Positions 27,857 to 36,895 of a stretch of 38,688 nt of DNA are shown here, in pieces. Made by a program: the position numbers and the translations under genes. Below the pieces are notes generated by a model, which worked only from the letters and a program-made list of their open reading frames with translations, did no database searches and was not told the DNA's origin. How positions within the stretch are numbered: position 1 is the stretch's first letter; each line of letters begins with the position of its first letter. The DNA lies in assembly GCF_014287895.1 (NCBI RefSeq), contig NZ_JACOPP010000025.1:1-38688 (forward strand), given 5' to 3'. The DNA is from Lawsonibacter hominis. Its GTDB lineage: Bacteria > Bacillota > Clostridia > Oscillospirales > Oscillospiraceae.

Positions 27857-30058
27857 TTGCTTGAGAAAATTGCCCATGCGCTGACACGAAAGCCAAAACT
27901 GGTGGTTTTGATCGCGGTCCTGCTTCTGATCCCCAGCATCCTGGGGGCCGTTGCCACCCGTATCAACTACGACATCCTCACCTATCTGCCCCCCGACCTG
28001 GACTCCTCCAAGGGCGAGGCTCTGCTGGAAGAGCCCTTCCACATGGCGGCCACCACCATGCTCATCGTGGAGGATATGCCCCCCGAGTACACTAATCAGC
28101 TCCGCCGGGACGTTGAGCAGGTCCCCGGCGTCAGCAGTGCCGTGTGGGTATCCTCCCTGGTGGGCATCCAGATCCCCCAGGAGATGATCCCCGAGGATCT
28201 GCGGGAGACCTTCTTCTCCGGCAGCTCCACCATGATGATCGTCCAGTACGACATGCCCGGCGCTTCGGAGCAGACCATGCAGGCCATCTCCCAAGTGCGC
28301 AGTCTCTGCAACCAGCGCTGCTTCCTGGCCGGGTTCTCTGTCCTCATCAAGGACACCAAGGACCTGGTGGATCAGGAGCTGCCCGTCTACATCCTGCTGG
28401 CCGTGGCGCTCTCCTTCATCGCCATGTCCCTTACCATGGACTCCTGGCTCCTCCCTCTGGCCTTCCTTATGAGCATTGGCCTGGCCATTCTCTACAACTT
28501 CGGCACCAATATTTTTCTGGGGCAGATTTCCTACATCACAAAGGCCATCGCCGCCGTGCTCCAGCTGGGTGTGACCATGGACTACTCCATCTTCCTCTAC
28601 CACCGCTATGAGGAAGAGCGGGCCAACCACGACGACAACCGGGACGCTATGGCCAAGGCCATCGTGGCCGCCTTCACCTCCCTGTCGGGCAGCTCCCTGA
28701 CCACCATCGCCGGCTTCCTGGCCCTGTGCGCCATGCGGCTGCTGCTGGGCAAGGACATCGGCATCGTCATGGCCAAGGGCGTGGTACTGGGGGTGGCCAC
28801 CGTGGTGCTGGTCCTCCCCGCCATCCTGCTGGTGCTGGACAGAGGCATCCGCAAATACCACCACAGAACTCTCAACCTGAACTTCGACCGGGTCAACCGC
28901 TTTATGGTCCGCCACCGCAAGACCTTCGTAGCCCTCTTCCTTGTGCTCTTCCTCCCGGCGGTGTACGCCCAGAGCCATGCCGCCGTCTACTATAAGCTGG
29001 ATGAGGCTCTGCCGCAGGATCTGCCCTCCATTGTGGCCACCAACAAGCTGAAAAACGACTACGACATGGCCACCTCCCACTTCATCGTCTTTCGGGACGA
29101 TTTGAGCCACAACGCCCTGAAAAAAATGGAGGAAGCGGTGGACGCCGTACCCGGCGTCACCTCAGTGCTGGCCTACGACAAGCTCATGAGCGCCGCCGTA
29201 CCAGATTTCTTTGTCCCCCAAGAGCTCAAGGATTTGTGCAAAAAGGACGGCCTCCAGCTCATGATGGTCAACTCGGCCTATCCCGCCGCCTCCGATGAGG
29301 TGGCCCAGCAGCTGGATGCTATCGACGGCATTGTCAAGTCGCTGGATCCGAATGCCTACATCACCGGCGAGGCGGCTCTCACCAAGGATCTCATCTCCAC
29401 CGCCGCCGTGGACTTCAAGATAACCAACTATATCTCGGTGGCCGCCATCTTCCTCATCGTGGCCATTCTCTTCCAGTCCATCTCGGTGCCGCTGCTGCTG
29501 GTGGCCGCCATCGAGCTGGCCATCTTCATCAACCAGGGCGTGTCCTACTTCACCGGCGCGGTCGTCCCCTTCGTGGCGCCCACCATCATCGGCTGCGTCC
29601 AGTTGGGCGCCACGGTGGACTACGCCATCCTCATGACCACCCGCTTCCGGGAGGAGATTCAGAAGGGGCGGGAGCGGAAAGAGGCCATCTATGTGGCGGC
29701 CGCCGCCTCCGACAACTCCATCCTCACCAGCGCTCTGGTGCTCTTCTGCGCCACGCTGGGCGTGGGCACCGTCTCCAAAATCGAGATCATCAGCAGCCTT
29801 TGCCTGATGTTGGCCCGGGGCGCCATTATCTCCGCCGTGATGAGCGTGTTCATCCTCCCCTCCCTGCTGGCCGTCTGCGAGCCCGTCATTGCCCGCACCA
29901 GCCGCTGGTGGCGGACACCCAAGCCCCTGAAGGTCCCTCAGGTCCGGAAGGCTCTGGCGGCCAAGGCCGCCGGGACCGAGACGCTGCCGGGGGCCCCCGC
30001 CGGTCAGCCTGCGCCGGAGGCCCCCGAAAAAGACCCCGCCGCCGCTGAAAAACACTGA
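27857..30058 (+). CDS. MMPL/RND-superfamily membrane transporter
   Basis: 733 residues from TTG 27857, 6 bp after GGAAGGTG. Longer frames reaching ATG 27794 are excluded by the promoter position. Architecture is two repeats, each with one N-terminal helix, a large extracellular loop and a five-helix bundle (first-repeat helices about 180-350, second about 525-685), typical of MMPL proteins. Visible blocks: LGVTMDYSIFLYHRYEEE and LGATVDYAILMTTRFREE, the paired GxxxDYxxF-type motifs that carry the proton-relay Asp-Tyr residues. The Ala/Pro/Glu-rich C-terminal tail is disordered. Such proteins export lipids or hydrophobic compounds using the proton gradient. It is followed 16 bp later by a secreted coiled-coil protein, likely its partner. 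Confidence 0.92.
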   Translation: MLEKIAHALTRKPKLVVLIAVLLLIPSILGAVATRINYDILTYLPPDLDSSKGEALLEEPFHMAATTMLIVEDMPPEYTNQLRRDVEQVPGVSSAVWVSSLVGIQIPQEMIPEDLRETFFSGSSTMMIVQYDMPGASEQTMQAISQVRSLCNQRCFLAGFSVLIKDTKDLVDQELPVYILLAVALSFIAMSLTMDSWLLPLAFLMSIGLAILYNFGTNIFLGQISYITKAIAAVLQLGVTMDYSIFLYHRYEEERANHDDNRDAMAKAIVAAFTSLSGSSLTTIAGFLALCAMRLLLGKDIGIVMAKGVVLGVATVVLVLPAILLVLDRGIRKYHHRTLNLNFDRVNRFMVRHRKTFVALFLVLFLPAVYAQSHAAVYYKLDEALPQDLPSIVATNKLKNDYDMATSHFIVFRDDLSHNALKKMEEAVDAVPGVTSVLAYDKLMSAAVPDFFVPQELKDLCKKDGLQLMMVNSAYPAASDEVAQQLDAIDGIVKSLDPNAYITGEAALTKDLISTAAVDFKITNYISVAAIFLIVAILFQSISVPLLLVAAIELAIFINQGVSYFTGAVVPFVAPTIIGCVQLGATVDYAILMTTRFREEIQKGRERKEAIYVAAAASDNSILTSALVLFCATLGVGTVSKIEIISSLCLMLARGAIISAVMSVFILPSLLAVCEPVIARTSRWWRTPKPLKVPQVRKALAAKAAGTETLPGAPAGQPAPEAPEKDPAAAEKH

Positions 30059-30074
30059 AAGGAGATCGTTCCCT

Positions 30075-32432
30075 ATGAAAACTGCCTATCGGCGCCCCAT
30101 GGCGTTGCTCCTCGCCGCCGTTCTGGCCGCCGCCCCGCTGTGCACCTCTGCCCTGGCCGCGGGAGCGTTGGAGCCCGTCTGCGACGAGTCCTATTACGCC
30201 ACCCTGGACTACTACGGCGGCCTGATGGATGCCAGCGTGGTCAAGAGCTACCAGACCAACGGCCACACCAGCCTCACCGATCACGGCGCCTACGACGCCA
30301 TCATCAACCTCACCGACGACCGGGTCCCCACCGTGTCCAACGGCACGGTCACCTTTGATCTGGGAGAAGACGCCCCGTCCCGGTTCTACTTCGAGGGCAA
30401 GACCCAGCAGCCCTTCCACAGCCTGCCCTGGACCTTCTCGGTGTCCTATAAGCTCAACGGCGCCCCGGCCCTGGCCGAGGACCTTGCAGGCAAGACCGGC
30501 CTGGTGGAGATCGACCTGGACGTGCTGCCCAACCCCAGCGCCTCGGAGTACAGCCGCAACAACCTGGTTCTCACCGCCGCCACTGCCTTCAACGCCGACG
30601 ACATTCTCTCTCTGGAGGCCCCGGGGGCTGAGGTCCAGCTCGTGGGCAACCTGCGCACCGTTCTGTTCATGGTCATGCCCGGCGAGGAGCAGCACTTCGC
30701 CATCCGGGTGGGCAGCGACGACTTTTCCTTCTCCGGCCTGGTGCTGCTGGCCGTCCCCGCCACCCTTCAGCAGCTCGACCAGATCGCGGACCTGCGGCAG
30801 GCCAAGGAAAAGGCGGAGGACTCCTATGACGCCATCAATGACAGCATGGACATAATACTCAACACCCTGGACGGCATGAGCGGCAGCCTCAGCGCCACCG
30901 CCAGCGGTCTGGACCGGCTCAACGCCGCCCGGGGCACCATCTCCAGCGGCAAGGGGCAGGTCTATGACAGCGCCGACTCCGCTCTGGCCGAGCTGGATGC
31001 CCTGAACGGCGCCCTGGCCCCCCTGACCGGCCACTTGGACACCGCCTCTCAGGCCCTGACCGACACCACCGGCACCCTCACCGCCCTGACGGAAAACGCC
31101 GTGGCCCTCAAGCCCGAGCTCTCCGCCGCCCGGACGTCCATCCAGAACCTCCAATCCGACGCCAAAAAGCTCAAAGAGCTGGCGGACAGCATCGAATCCT
31201 ACAACAAGGAGGCCACCCAGATCGCCGGGAACCTGGAGAGCGACTTTGACGACATGAGCGACGCTCTGGCCAAGCTGGAGAGCAGTCTGGCCAAGCTGGA
31301 GAGCGCTTTGAAGGGCGCCAAGGGGGTCTCTGAGGTGGGGACCATCCACATCGGCGGCTTTACCTCCTCGGAGCAGATCCTGAAAAAGCTGGAGGAGGTT
31401 CAGTCCGGAAAGGCCGCCTACGACCAGATGCTGGCCGCCGGACTGCTGCCGGCGGGCACCACCTTTGAGCAGTTTTTGATGCTCCCCCCGGAGATGGGCG
31501 GCCCCGGCAAGACCGCCGAGGAGGCCCAGATGGCCGTAAGGCTGCTGGAGATGTCCCAGGAAGCCGACTTTGAAGAGCAGCTCAAGCTGCTGGACACTGC
31601 CAACAGCGCCATCCCCGGGGTCAACGACAAGATCGGCGAGGTCAACTCCCTGGTCTCCGGCCTGGCCAAGCCCACCGCCAACGTGGTGGACGACCTCCAG
31701 GGCCTCACCATCGCCCTGGGCGAGGATGGCCTCAGCGACGATCTGACCCGCCTGTCCAAGCTGGCTTCCGATCTTTTAAAGGACCAGAAGGACCACGGGG
31801 GAGACGCTGCCGGACTGCTGGACCACCTGGACGAGCTGGGCGGCCTGGCCGACCGGGTGGCCCAAAACGCCGATGCCGCCCTGGACCTGGTGCAGAAGCT
31901 GGACGACACCCTGAACACCTACGAGCCCCAGGCCCAGCAGGCCCTGACCGACGCCAGGGCCCTCTCCGACACCGCTCAGGCGGCCCTGAAGAACACCCAC
32001 GCCTTTCTCTCCTCGGCGGAGTCCCTGTTGAAGCGGGGCGGCCCCAGTCTGGACGACGGCACCCGCCAGACCCTCAGCGGACTCAGCGACGCTCTGCGCC
32101 GCTCCACCGCCGGGCTGGACCAGACCGGCACCATCCGCAGCGCCAAGGACACCATCACCGACCTCATTGACGACGAGTGGGACAGCCACACCGGCGGGGA
32201 CAACAACCTGCTGCTGATGGATGCCGGGGCGATCCCGGCCTCCCTCACCTCGGAGCAGAACGGCAATCCCCAGAGCATTCAGTACATCATGCGCACCCAG
32301 GAGATCAAGGTGGAGGAGGAGTCCCAGCAGGCCCCCTCCCAGCAGAGCGCCGATCAGGGCACCTTCTGGAGCCGCGTCGCCGCCATGTTCCGGGACTTCT
32401 GGAACGCCATCACCGGCCTGTTCCGCAAATAA
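30075..32432 (+). CDS. Secreted/membrane-associated coiled-coil protein, partner of the MMPL transporter
   Basis: 785 residues; ATG after AAAGGAG that overlaps the stop of the transporter gene. Signal peptide (MKTAYRRPMALLLAAVLAAA, cleavage near ALAAG). A beta-rich N-terminal domain (about 30-230) is followed by very long heptad-rich helical segments (about 235-440 and 490-690; for example SDALAKLESSLAKLESALKG), with Leu/Ala at regular spacing as in YhgE/Pip-type proteins. An amphipathic aromatic C-terminus (FWSRVAAMFRDFWNAITGLF) could touch the membrane. In Firmicutes, MMPL transporters often pair with such extracytoplasmic proteins. No catalytic motif is seen. Function is inferred from context: scaffold or periplasm-like adaptor for export. 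Confidence 0.82.
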   Translation: MKTAYRRPMALLLAAVLAAAPLCTSALAAGALEPVCDESYYATLDYYGGLMDASVVKSYQTNGHTSLTDHGAYDAIINLTDDRVPTVSNGTVTFDLGEDAPSRFYFEGKTQQPFHSLPWTFSVSYKLNGAPALAEDLAGKTGLVEIDLDVLPNPSASEYSRNNLVLTAATAFNADDILSLEAPGAEVQLVGNLRTVLFMVMPGEEQHFAIRVGSDDFSFSGLVLLAVPATLQQLDQIADLRQAKEKAEDSYDAINDSMDIILNTLDGMSGSLSATASGLDRLNAARGTISSGKGQVYDSADSALAELDALNGALAPLTGHLDTASQALTDTTGTLTALTENAVALKPELSAARTSIQNLQSDAKKLKELADSIESYNKEATQIAGNLESDFDDMSDALAKLESSLAKLESALKGAKGVSEVGTIHIGGFTSSEQILKKLEEVQSGKAAYDQMLAAGLLPAGTTFEQFLMLPPEMGGPGKTAEEAQMAVRLLEMSQEADFEEQLKLLDTANSAIPGVNDKIGEVNSLVSGLAKPTANVVDDLQGLTIALGEDGLSDDLTRLSKLASDLLKDQKDHGGDAAGLLDHLDELGGLADRVAQNADAALDLVQKLDDTLNTYEPQAQQALTDARALSDTAQAALKNTHAFLSSAESLLKRGGPSLDDGTRQTLSGLSDALRRSTAGLDQTGTIRSAKDTITDLIDDEWDSHTGGDNNLLLMDAGAIPASLTSEQNGNPQSIQYIMRTQEIKVEEESQQAPSQQSADQGTFWSRVAAMFRDFWNAITGLFRK

Positions 32433-32439
32433 GGGTCTT

Positions 32440-32474
32440 TCATCCCCTCCCGTCCTGCCGGCGGGAGGGGATGA
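32440..32474 (+). terminator. Hairpin after the MMPL operon
   Basis: TCATCCCCTCCCG (32440-32452) pairs with CGGGAGGGGATGA (32462-32474), 13 bp perfect, starting 8 bp after the stop. No T-tract follows, so efficiency may be low. Confidence 0.65.
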
Positions 32475-32605
32475 CTCTACAGAGTGCCACCGAGATGAAA
32501 TGGACCGGGCTGCGCCTGCTGTTCCTGCCGTCAAAACAGGCGCTCCATTGCCGGCCAAATGGATTCCGTTTGATGAGTGGCCGCCCTTGGGCTGTTTCTT
32601 TTTCG

Positions 32606-32828
32606 TTATCCCTTTGTCAAGTCCAGAACGACCTCGGCGCAGCGCTCCAGCCCCAGCGCCCCGCTGTCCAGCGCCAGGTGATGTTCTGGCCATGCCCCAC
32701 TCCCGGTCGGTAAAATGCTTGTAGTTTCCCCGCCGCCTCTTGTCCTTGTCCTGAAGCCGCTTTTTCGGGCTCTTATGGCTCTCACCGTAAACGGCAAGAG
32801 ATTCGCGGGCGGCTCCAGTTCCCCACAA
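32606..32828 (-). pseudogene. C-terminal remnant of a cytidylate kinase-like gene, frameshifted
   Basis: Read leftward from about 32828: ESLAVYGESHKSPKKRLQDK then DKRRRGNYKHFTDREWGMA in one frame. After the sequence GCCAGAACATCAC (around 32690) the resemblance continues in another frame as HLALDSGALGLERCAEVVLD, ending at a TAA (32606). This matches the C-terminal half of cytidylate kinase-like family proteins (YGExHKSPxKRLxDKDKRR...YHLxLDSG). The N-terminal P-loop half is missing and about two bases are deleted at the frame break. Non-functional. A TTTTTG/CAAAAA-type terminator is not seen. Confidence 0.65.
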
Positions 32829-33133
32829 TACCTGGCCCGGGCTTTCTCTGGAAGTGATTCTAAGGTGATTCGTAATTGCTTACCACGCCCTTTTCCATTG
32901 ATATAGGGACATACGCCTTCTTTTCAGTTCGCTGATAGTAAGCAGAGCAAGAGGAAGCGCGGGCATATCTGAAAAAATGAGCCGCGGATGAGAACATGAA
33001 GTGATCCCCCTGGAACAAAGAGCGCGAAGCACTGCCTAAGGATGCGGCGCTGTGTTTTTCCCCAAGGGGCGGCTGCTTGGAGCGGCGGCTTCCTGTACTT
33101 CCCGCCAAGATTTGCAATTTTACAGGAAAGTGA
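32829..33133. other. Intergenic region, no gene recognised
   Basis: About 300 bases between the kinase remnant and the pyruvate carboxylase promoter. It has mixed composition, with AT-rich patches near 32880-32990 unlike neighbouring genes. No RNA gene or reading frame with family resemblance; it probably contains the unrecognisable decayed 5' half of the kinase gene. Confidence 0.35.
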
Positions 33134-33162
33134 TTGCAGAAACCGGTAGGCTCAGCTATAAT
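33134..33162 (+). promoter_or_regulatory. Pyruvate carboxylase promoter (TTGCAG-N17-TATAAT)
   Basis: TTGCAG (33134-33139), 17 bp, perfect TATAAT (33157-33162). Transcription would begin near 33169, giving an unusually long leader of about 135 nt. Confidence 0.8.
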
Positions 33163-33188
33163 GAAACTGAAAAGAGAAAACGGGAACG

Positions 33189-33267
33189 CACTTCCGGCAA
33201 CGGCTGCCGGAAGTGAAGCAGGCAAGCGTATACCTGCTTCTTCTATATCCGCCGCTCCGGCGGGATA
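33189..33267 (+). promoter_or_regulatory. Structured 5' leader of the pyruvate carboxylase mRNA (three consecutive hairpins)
   Basis: Three hairpins follow each other: CACTTCCGGCA/TGCCGGAAGTG (33189-33199 with 33205-33215), GAAGCAGG/CCTGCTTC (33215-33222 with 33233-33240), and TATCCGCCG/CGGCGGGATA with one bulge (33246-33267). The ribosome binding site AAGGAAGGA comes about 20 bases later. I cannot match it to a known riboswitch class, and none of the hairpins has a terminator T-tract. It could be a protein- or ligand-binding leader, or only a stabiliser. Confidence 0.5.
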
Positions 33268-33304
33268 CACGAAACTCTGACAAGGAAAGGAAGGATACGA
33301 CAGC

Positions 33305-36300
33305 ATGGCGGAATGCAAGTTTAACAAAGTCCTAGTTGCGAATCGCGGCGAAATCGCCATCCGCGTGTTCCGGGCCTGCTACGACCTGGGTCTGCACACG
33401 GTGGCCATGTATTCCAACGAGGACACCTACAGCCTGTTCCGCACCAAGGCGGACGAGGCCTACCTCATCGGCGAGAACAAATCGCCCCTGGGCGCTTATC
33501 TGGATATCCCAGGCATCATCGATCTGGCGAAGCGCCGCAATGTGGACGCCATCCACCCCGGCTACGGCTTTTTGTCCGAAAACGCGGACTTTGCCAAGGC
33601 CTGCGAGGACGCGGGCATCACCTTTATCGGCCCCTCTTCCCAAATTCTGGCCCAGATGGGTGACAAGCTCACGGCCAAATCCATTGCCAGGGCCTGCCGG
33701 GTACCGACCATCCCCGGTTCCGACCAGCCGCTGAACGACGCCGAGGAAGCCCTGGCAAAAGCCAAGGAATACGGCTTTCCCATCATCCTTAAGGCCGCCG
33801 GCGGCGGCGGCGGCCGCGGCATGCGGCGCTGCGACAAGCCGGAAGAGGTCATCCCCGCCTTTCATCTGGTAAAGGGCGAGGCCAAAAAGGCCTTCGGCAA
33901 CGAGGATATCTTTATCGAAAAATACCTGGTGGAACCCAAACATATCGAGATCCAGATCCTGGGCGACAAGCATGGCAACGTAGTGCACCTGTACGAGCGG
34001 GACTGCTCGCTCCAGCGCCGCTATCAGAAAGTGGTGGAGTTCGCCCCCGCCTGGAGCGTGCCGGAGGCTACCCGCGCCAAGCTCTATGCGGACGCCGTCA
34101 AGGTGGCCAGGCACGTGGGCTACGTCTCCGCGGGCACGGTGGAATTCCTGGTGGACAAAAACGGCAATCACTACTTCATTGAGATGAATCCCCGCATCCA
34201 GGTGGAGCACACTGTCACCGAGATGGTCACCGGCGTGGATCTGGTGCGGGCCCAGATCCTCATTGCCGAGGGTCTCCCCCTCTCCACCCCCGAGATCGGC
34301 ATTCCCAGCCAGGATGCGGTGCACCTCAACGGCTACGCCCTCCAGTGCCGGGTCACCACCGAGGACCCGGCCAACCACTTCGCCCCCGACACCGGCAAGA
34401 TCACCGCCTACCGCTCCGGCGGCGGCTTCGGTGTCCGGCTGGACGGCGGCAACGCCTATACCGGCGCGGTCATCTCCCCTTACTACGACAGCCTGCTGGT
34501 CAAGGTCACCTCCTGGGACAATACCTTCCAGGGCGTGTGCCGCAAGGCCATGCGCGCCATCAGCGAGGAGCACGTCCGGGGCGTGAAGACCAATATTCCC
34601 TTCGTCACCAATATCCTGGCCCACCCCACCTTTCAGTCCGGGGCATGCCACACCAAGTTCATCGACGAGACGCCCGAGCTCTTCGACATCGACACCGGCA
34701 AGGACCGCGCCACCAAGATTCTCAAATACATCGCCCAGATTCAGGTGGATAACCCCTCCGCCGAGCGGGCCCAATTGGACATCCCGCGCTTTCCGCCCTA
34801 CGAGAATACCCCGCCCAGGTGCACCGGCCTCAAGCAGCTGCTGGATGAAAAGGGGCCCGAGGCGGTGCGCGACTGGGTGCTGGGGCAGAAAAAGCTGCTG
34901 ATTACCGACACCACCATGCGCGACGCGCATCAGTCCCTGCTGTCCACCCGGGTGCGTACCCGCGACATGCTCAAGGGAGCGGAAGGCACGGCGGAGATTC
35001 TGAACGACTGCTTCTCGCTGGAGATGTGGGGCGGCGCCACCTTCGACGTGGCCTACCGCTTCCTCCACGAGTCCCCCTGGGAGCGGCTGCGGCTGCTGCG
35101 GGAGAAAATCCCGAATATCCCCTTCCAGATGCTGCTGCGGGGCGCCAACGCCGTGGGCTACACCAACTATCCCGATAACCTGATCCGCGCCTTCATCAAG
35201 GAGGCCGCCGCCGGCGGCATCGACGTGTTCCGGGTCTTCGACTCTCTGAACTGGCTGCCCGGCATGGAGGTGGCCATGGACGAGGTGCTCAGGCAGGGCA
35301 AGCTCTGCGAGGCCGCCGTCTGCTACACCGGCGATATTCTGGACCCCAAGCGGGATAAATACACCCTGCAGTACTACGTGGATATGGCCAAACAGCTGGA
35401 ACAGCGGGGCGCGCATCTGCTGTGCATCAAGGATATGTCCGGCCTGCTCAAGCCCTATGCGGCCAGGAGGCTGGTCGCCGCCCTCAAGCAGGAGGTGGGC
35501 ATCCCCATCCACCTGCACACCCACGACACCTCCGGCAACCAGGTGGCCACCTATCTGATGGCGGCCGAGGCCGGCGTGGACATCGTGGACTGCGCCATCG
35601 ACTCCATGTCCTCCACCACCAGCCAGCCCTCCATGAATGCGGTGGTGGCCTCGCTGAACGGGCAGGAGCGGGATACCGGGCTGGACAGCGGGAAGCTGCA
35701 GAAGCTCTCCGACTACTGGGCCGACGTGCGCCTGCGCTACGCCAGCTTTGAGGCCGGGATCAAAAACCCCTCCACGGATATTTACCGCTATGAGATGCCC
35801 GGCGGCCAGTACACCAACCTCAAGAGCCAGGTGGAGAGCCTAGGCCTCGGCCACCAGTTCGAAGACGTCAAGGAGATGTACGTCCAGGTCAACCACATGC
35901 TGGGCGACATCGTGAAGGTCACCCCCTCCTCCAAGATGGTGGGCGATCTGGCCATCTTCATGGTACAGAACGGCCTGACCCCCGAGAATATCGTGGCGCG
36001 GGGGGAGGCCCTCACCTTCCCCGATTCCGTGGTCAGTTACTTCAAGGGCATGATGGGCCAGCCCGCCTGGGGCTTCCCGGAAGATCTGCAAAAAGTGGTC
36101 CTCAAGGGGGAGGCGCCCATTACCTGCCGGCCCGGCGAGCTGCTGGAGCCCATCGACTTTGAAAAGGCCCGGGAAGAGGTACGCAAATTCTACCCCAATG
36201 CCGACGACCACAACGTCATCTCCTGGTGCCTGTATCCGAAGGTGGTGGAGGACTTCTACCGCCACCGTCAGGCCTACGGCTATATCATGCGCATGGGCAG

Positions 36301-36733
36301 CCATGTCTTCTTCAACGGCATGGCCTTGGGCGAGACCAACAAGATCAACATTGAGGACGGCAAGACCCTGGTCATCAAATACGTGGGCCTGGGCGACCTG
36401 AACGAGGACGGCACCCGCAACGTCCACTTCGAGCTCAACGGCATGCGCCGGGAGGTGGCAGTGCCCGACCAGAACGCCGAAGCCCAGGTGAAGCACGTCA
36501 CCCTGGCCGACCCCTCCGACAAAAGCCAGGTGGGCGCCTCCATCCCCGGCATGGTATCCAAGATCAGTGTCAAGCCCGGCGATCCGGTGGAGGAGAATCA
36601 GGTCCTGGCCGTCATCGAGGCCATGAAGATGGAGACCTCCGTGGTGGCCCGCATGAAGGGCACCGTGGATCAGGTGCTCATCAAAGAGGGCGGCAGCGTC
36701 AAGGCCGGCGAACTGCTCATCACCATCCGGTAA
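33305..36733 (+). CDS. pyc: Pyruvate carboxylase, single-chain
   Basis: 1142 residues, full length for the alpha4-type enzyme; ATG after AAGGAAGGA. Domain order: biotin carboxylase (1-450; KVLVANRGEIAIRVFRA, AAGGGGGRGMR, FIEMNPRIQVEHTVTE), carboxyltransferase (about 530-800; TDTTMRDAHQSLLSTRVRT, the metal-site HLHTHDTSGN), allosteric/PYC-OADA segment (about 850-1030), and biotinyl domain with the biotinylated Lys at about 1108 in EAMKMETS. It makes oxaloacetate from pyruvate, bicarbonate and ATP, feeding aspartate synthesis and C4 metabolism in the cytoplasm. Monocistronic with its own promoter, structured leader and terminator. Acetyl-CoA activation is known for the family. Confidence 0.97.
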   Translation: MAECKFNKVLVANRGEIAIRVFRACYDLGLHTVAMYSNEDTYSLFRTKADEAYLIGENKSPLGAYLDIPGIIDLAKRRNVDAIHPGYGFLSENADFAKACEDAGITFIGPSSQILAQMGDKLTAKSIARACRVPTIPGSDQPLNDAEEALAKAKEYGFPIILKAAGGGGGRGMRRCDKPEEVIPAFHLVKGEAKKAFGNEDIFIEKYLVEPKHIEIQILGDKHGNVVHLYERDCSLQRRYQKVVEFAPAWSVPEATRAKLYADAVKVARHVGYVSAGTVEFLVDKNGNHYFIEMNPRIQVEHTVTEMVTGVDLVRAQILIAEGLPLSTPEIGIPSQDAVHLNGYALQCRVTTEDPANHFAPDTGKITAYRSGGGFGVRLDGGNAYTGAVISPYYDSLLVKVTSWDNTFQGVCRKAMRAISEEHVRGVKTNIPFVTNILAHPTFQSGACHTKFIDETPELFDIDTGKDRATKILKYIAQIQVDNPSAERAQLDIPRFPPYENTPPRCTGLKQLLDEKGPEAVRDWVLGQKKLLITDTTMRDAHQSLLSTRVRTRDMLKGAEGTAEILNDCFSLEMWGGATFDVAYRFLHESPWERLRLLREKIPNIPFQMLLRGANAVGYTNYPDNLIRAFIKEAAAGGIDVFRVFDSLNWLPGMEVAMDEVLRQGKLCEAAVCYTGDILDPKRDKYTLQYYVDMAKQLEQRGAHLLCIKDMSGLLKPYAARRLVAALKQEVGIPIHLHTHDTSGNQVATYLMAAEAGVDIVDCAIDSMSSTTSQPSMNAVVASLNGQERDTGLDSGKLQKLSDYWADVRLRYASFEAGIKNPSTDIYRYEMPGGQYTNLKSQVESLGLGHQFEDVKEMYVQVNHMLGDIVKVTPSSKMVGDLAIFMVQNGLTPENIVARGEALTFPDSVVSYFKGMMGQPAWGFPEDLQKVVLKGEAPITCRPGELLEPIDFEKAREEVRKFYPNADDHNVISWCLYPKVVEDFYRHRQAYGYIMRMGSHVFFNGMALGETNKINIEDGKTLVIKYVGLGDLNEDGTRNVHFELNGMRREVAVPDQNAEAQVKHVTLADPSDKSQVGASIPGMVSKISVKPGDPVEENQVLAVIEAMKMETSVVARMKGTVDQVLIKEGGSVKAGELLITIR

Positions 36734-36824
36734 GACCTGCTCCCGCGCCTGTCTCGCCTTTCACGCCGCGCTCCTGCACACACGGCGGCCCGCTGCCTGG
36801 CGTTGCATTCAAATGAACCTGAAA

Positions 36825-36857
36825 CGGGGCCGGCCTGCAGACCGGCCCCGCCGTTTT
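36825..36857 (+). terminator. pyc terminator
   Basis: CGGGGCCGG (36825-36833) pairs with CCGGCCCCG (36842-36850), 8-base loop, followed by CCGTTTT. It lies about 90 bp after the pyc stop and just before the ribosome binding site of the next gene. Confidence 0.75.
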
Positions 36858-36895
36858 CCTCCCTGCCGATTTCCGTCATTCATAAGGAGGTTTTC

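Noticed and set aside
29886..31349. A 487-codon minus-strand frame opposite the coiled-coil gene
   Set aside because: Gly/Gln/Val-rich shadow of the helical Ala/Leu/Asp-rich gene on the plus strand.
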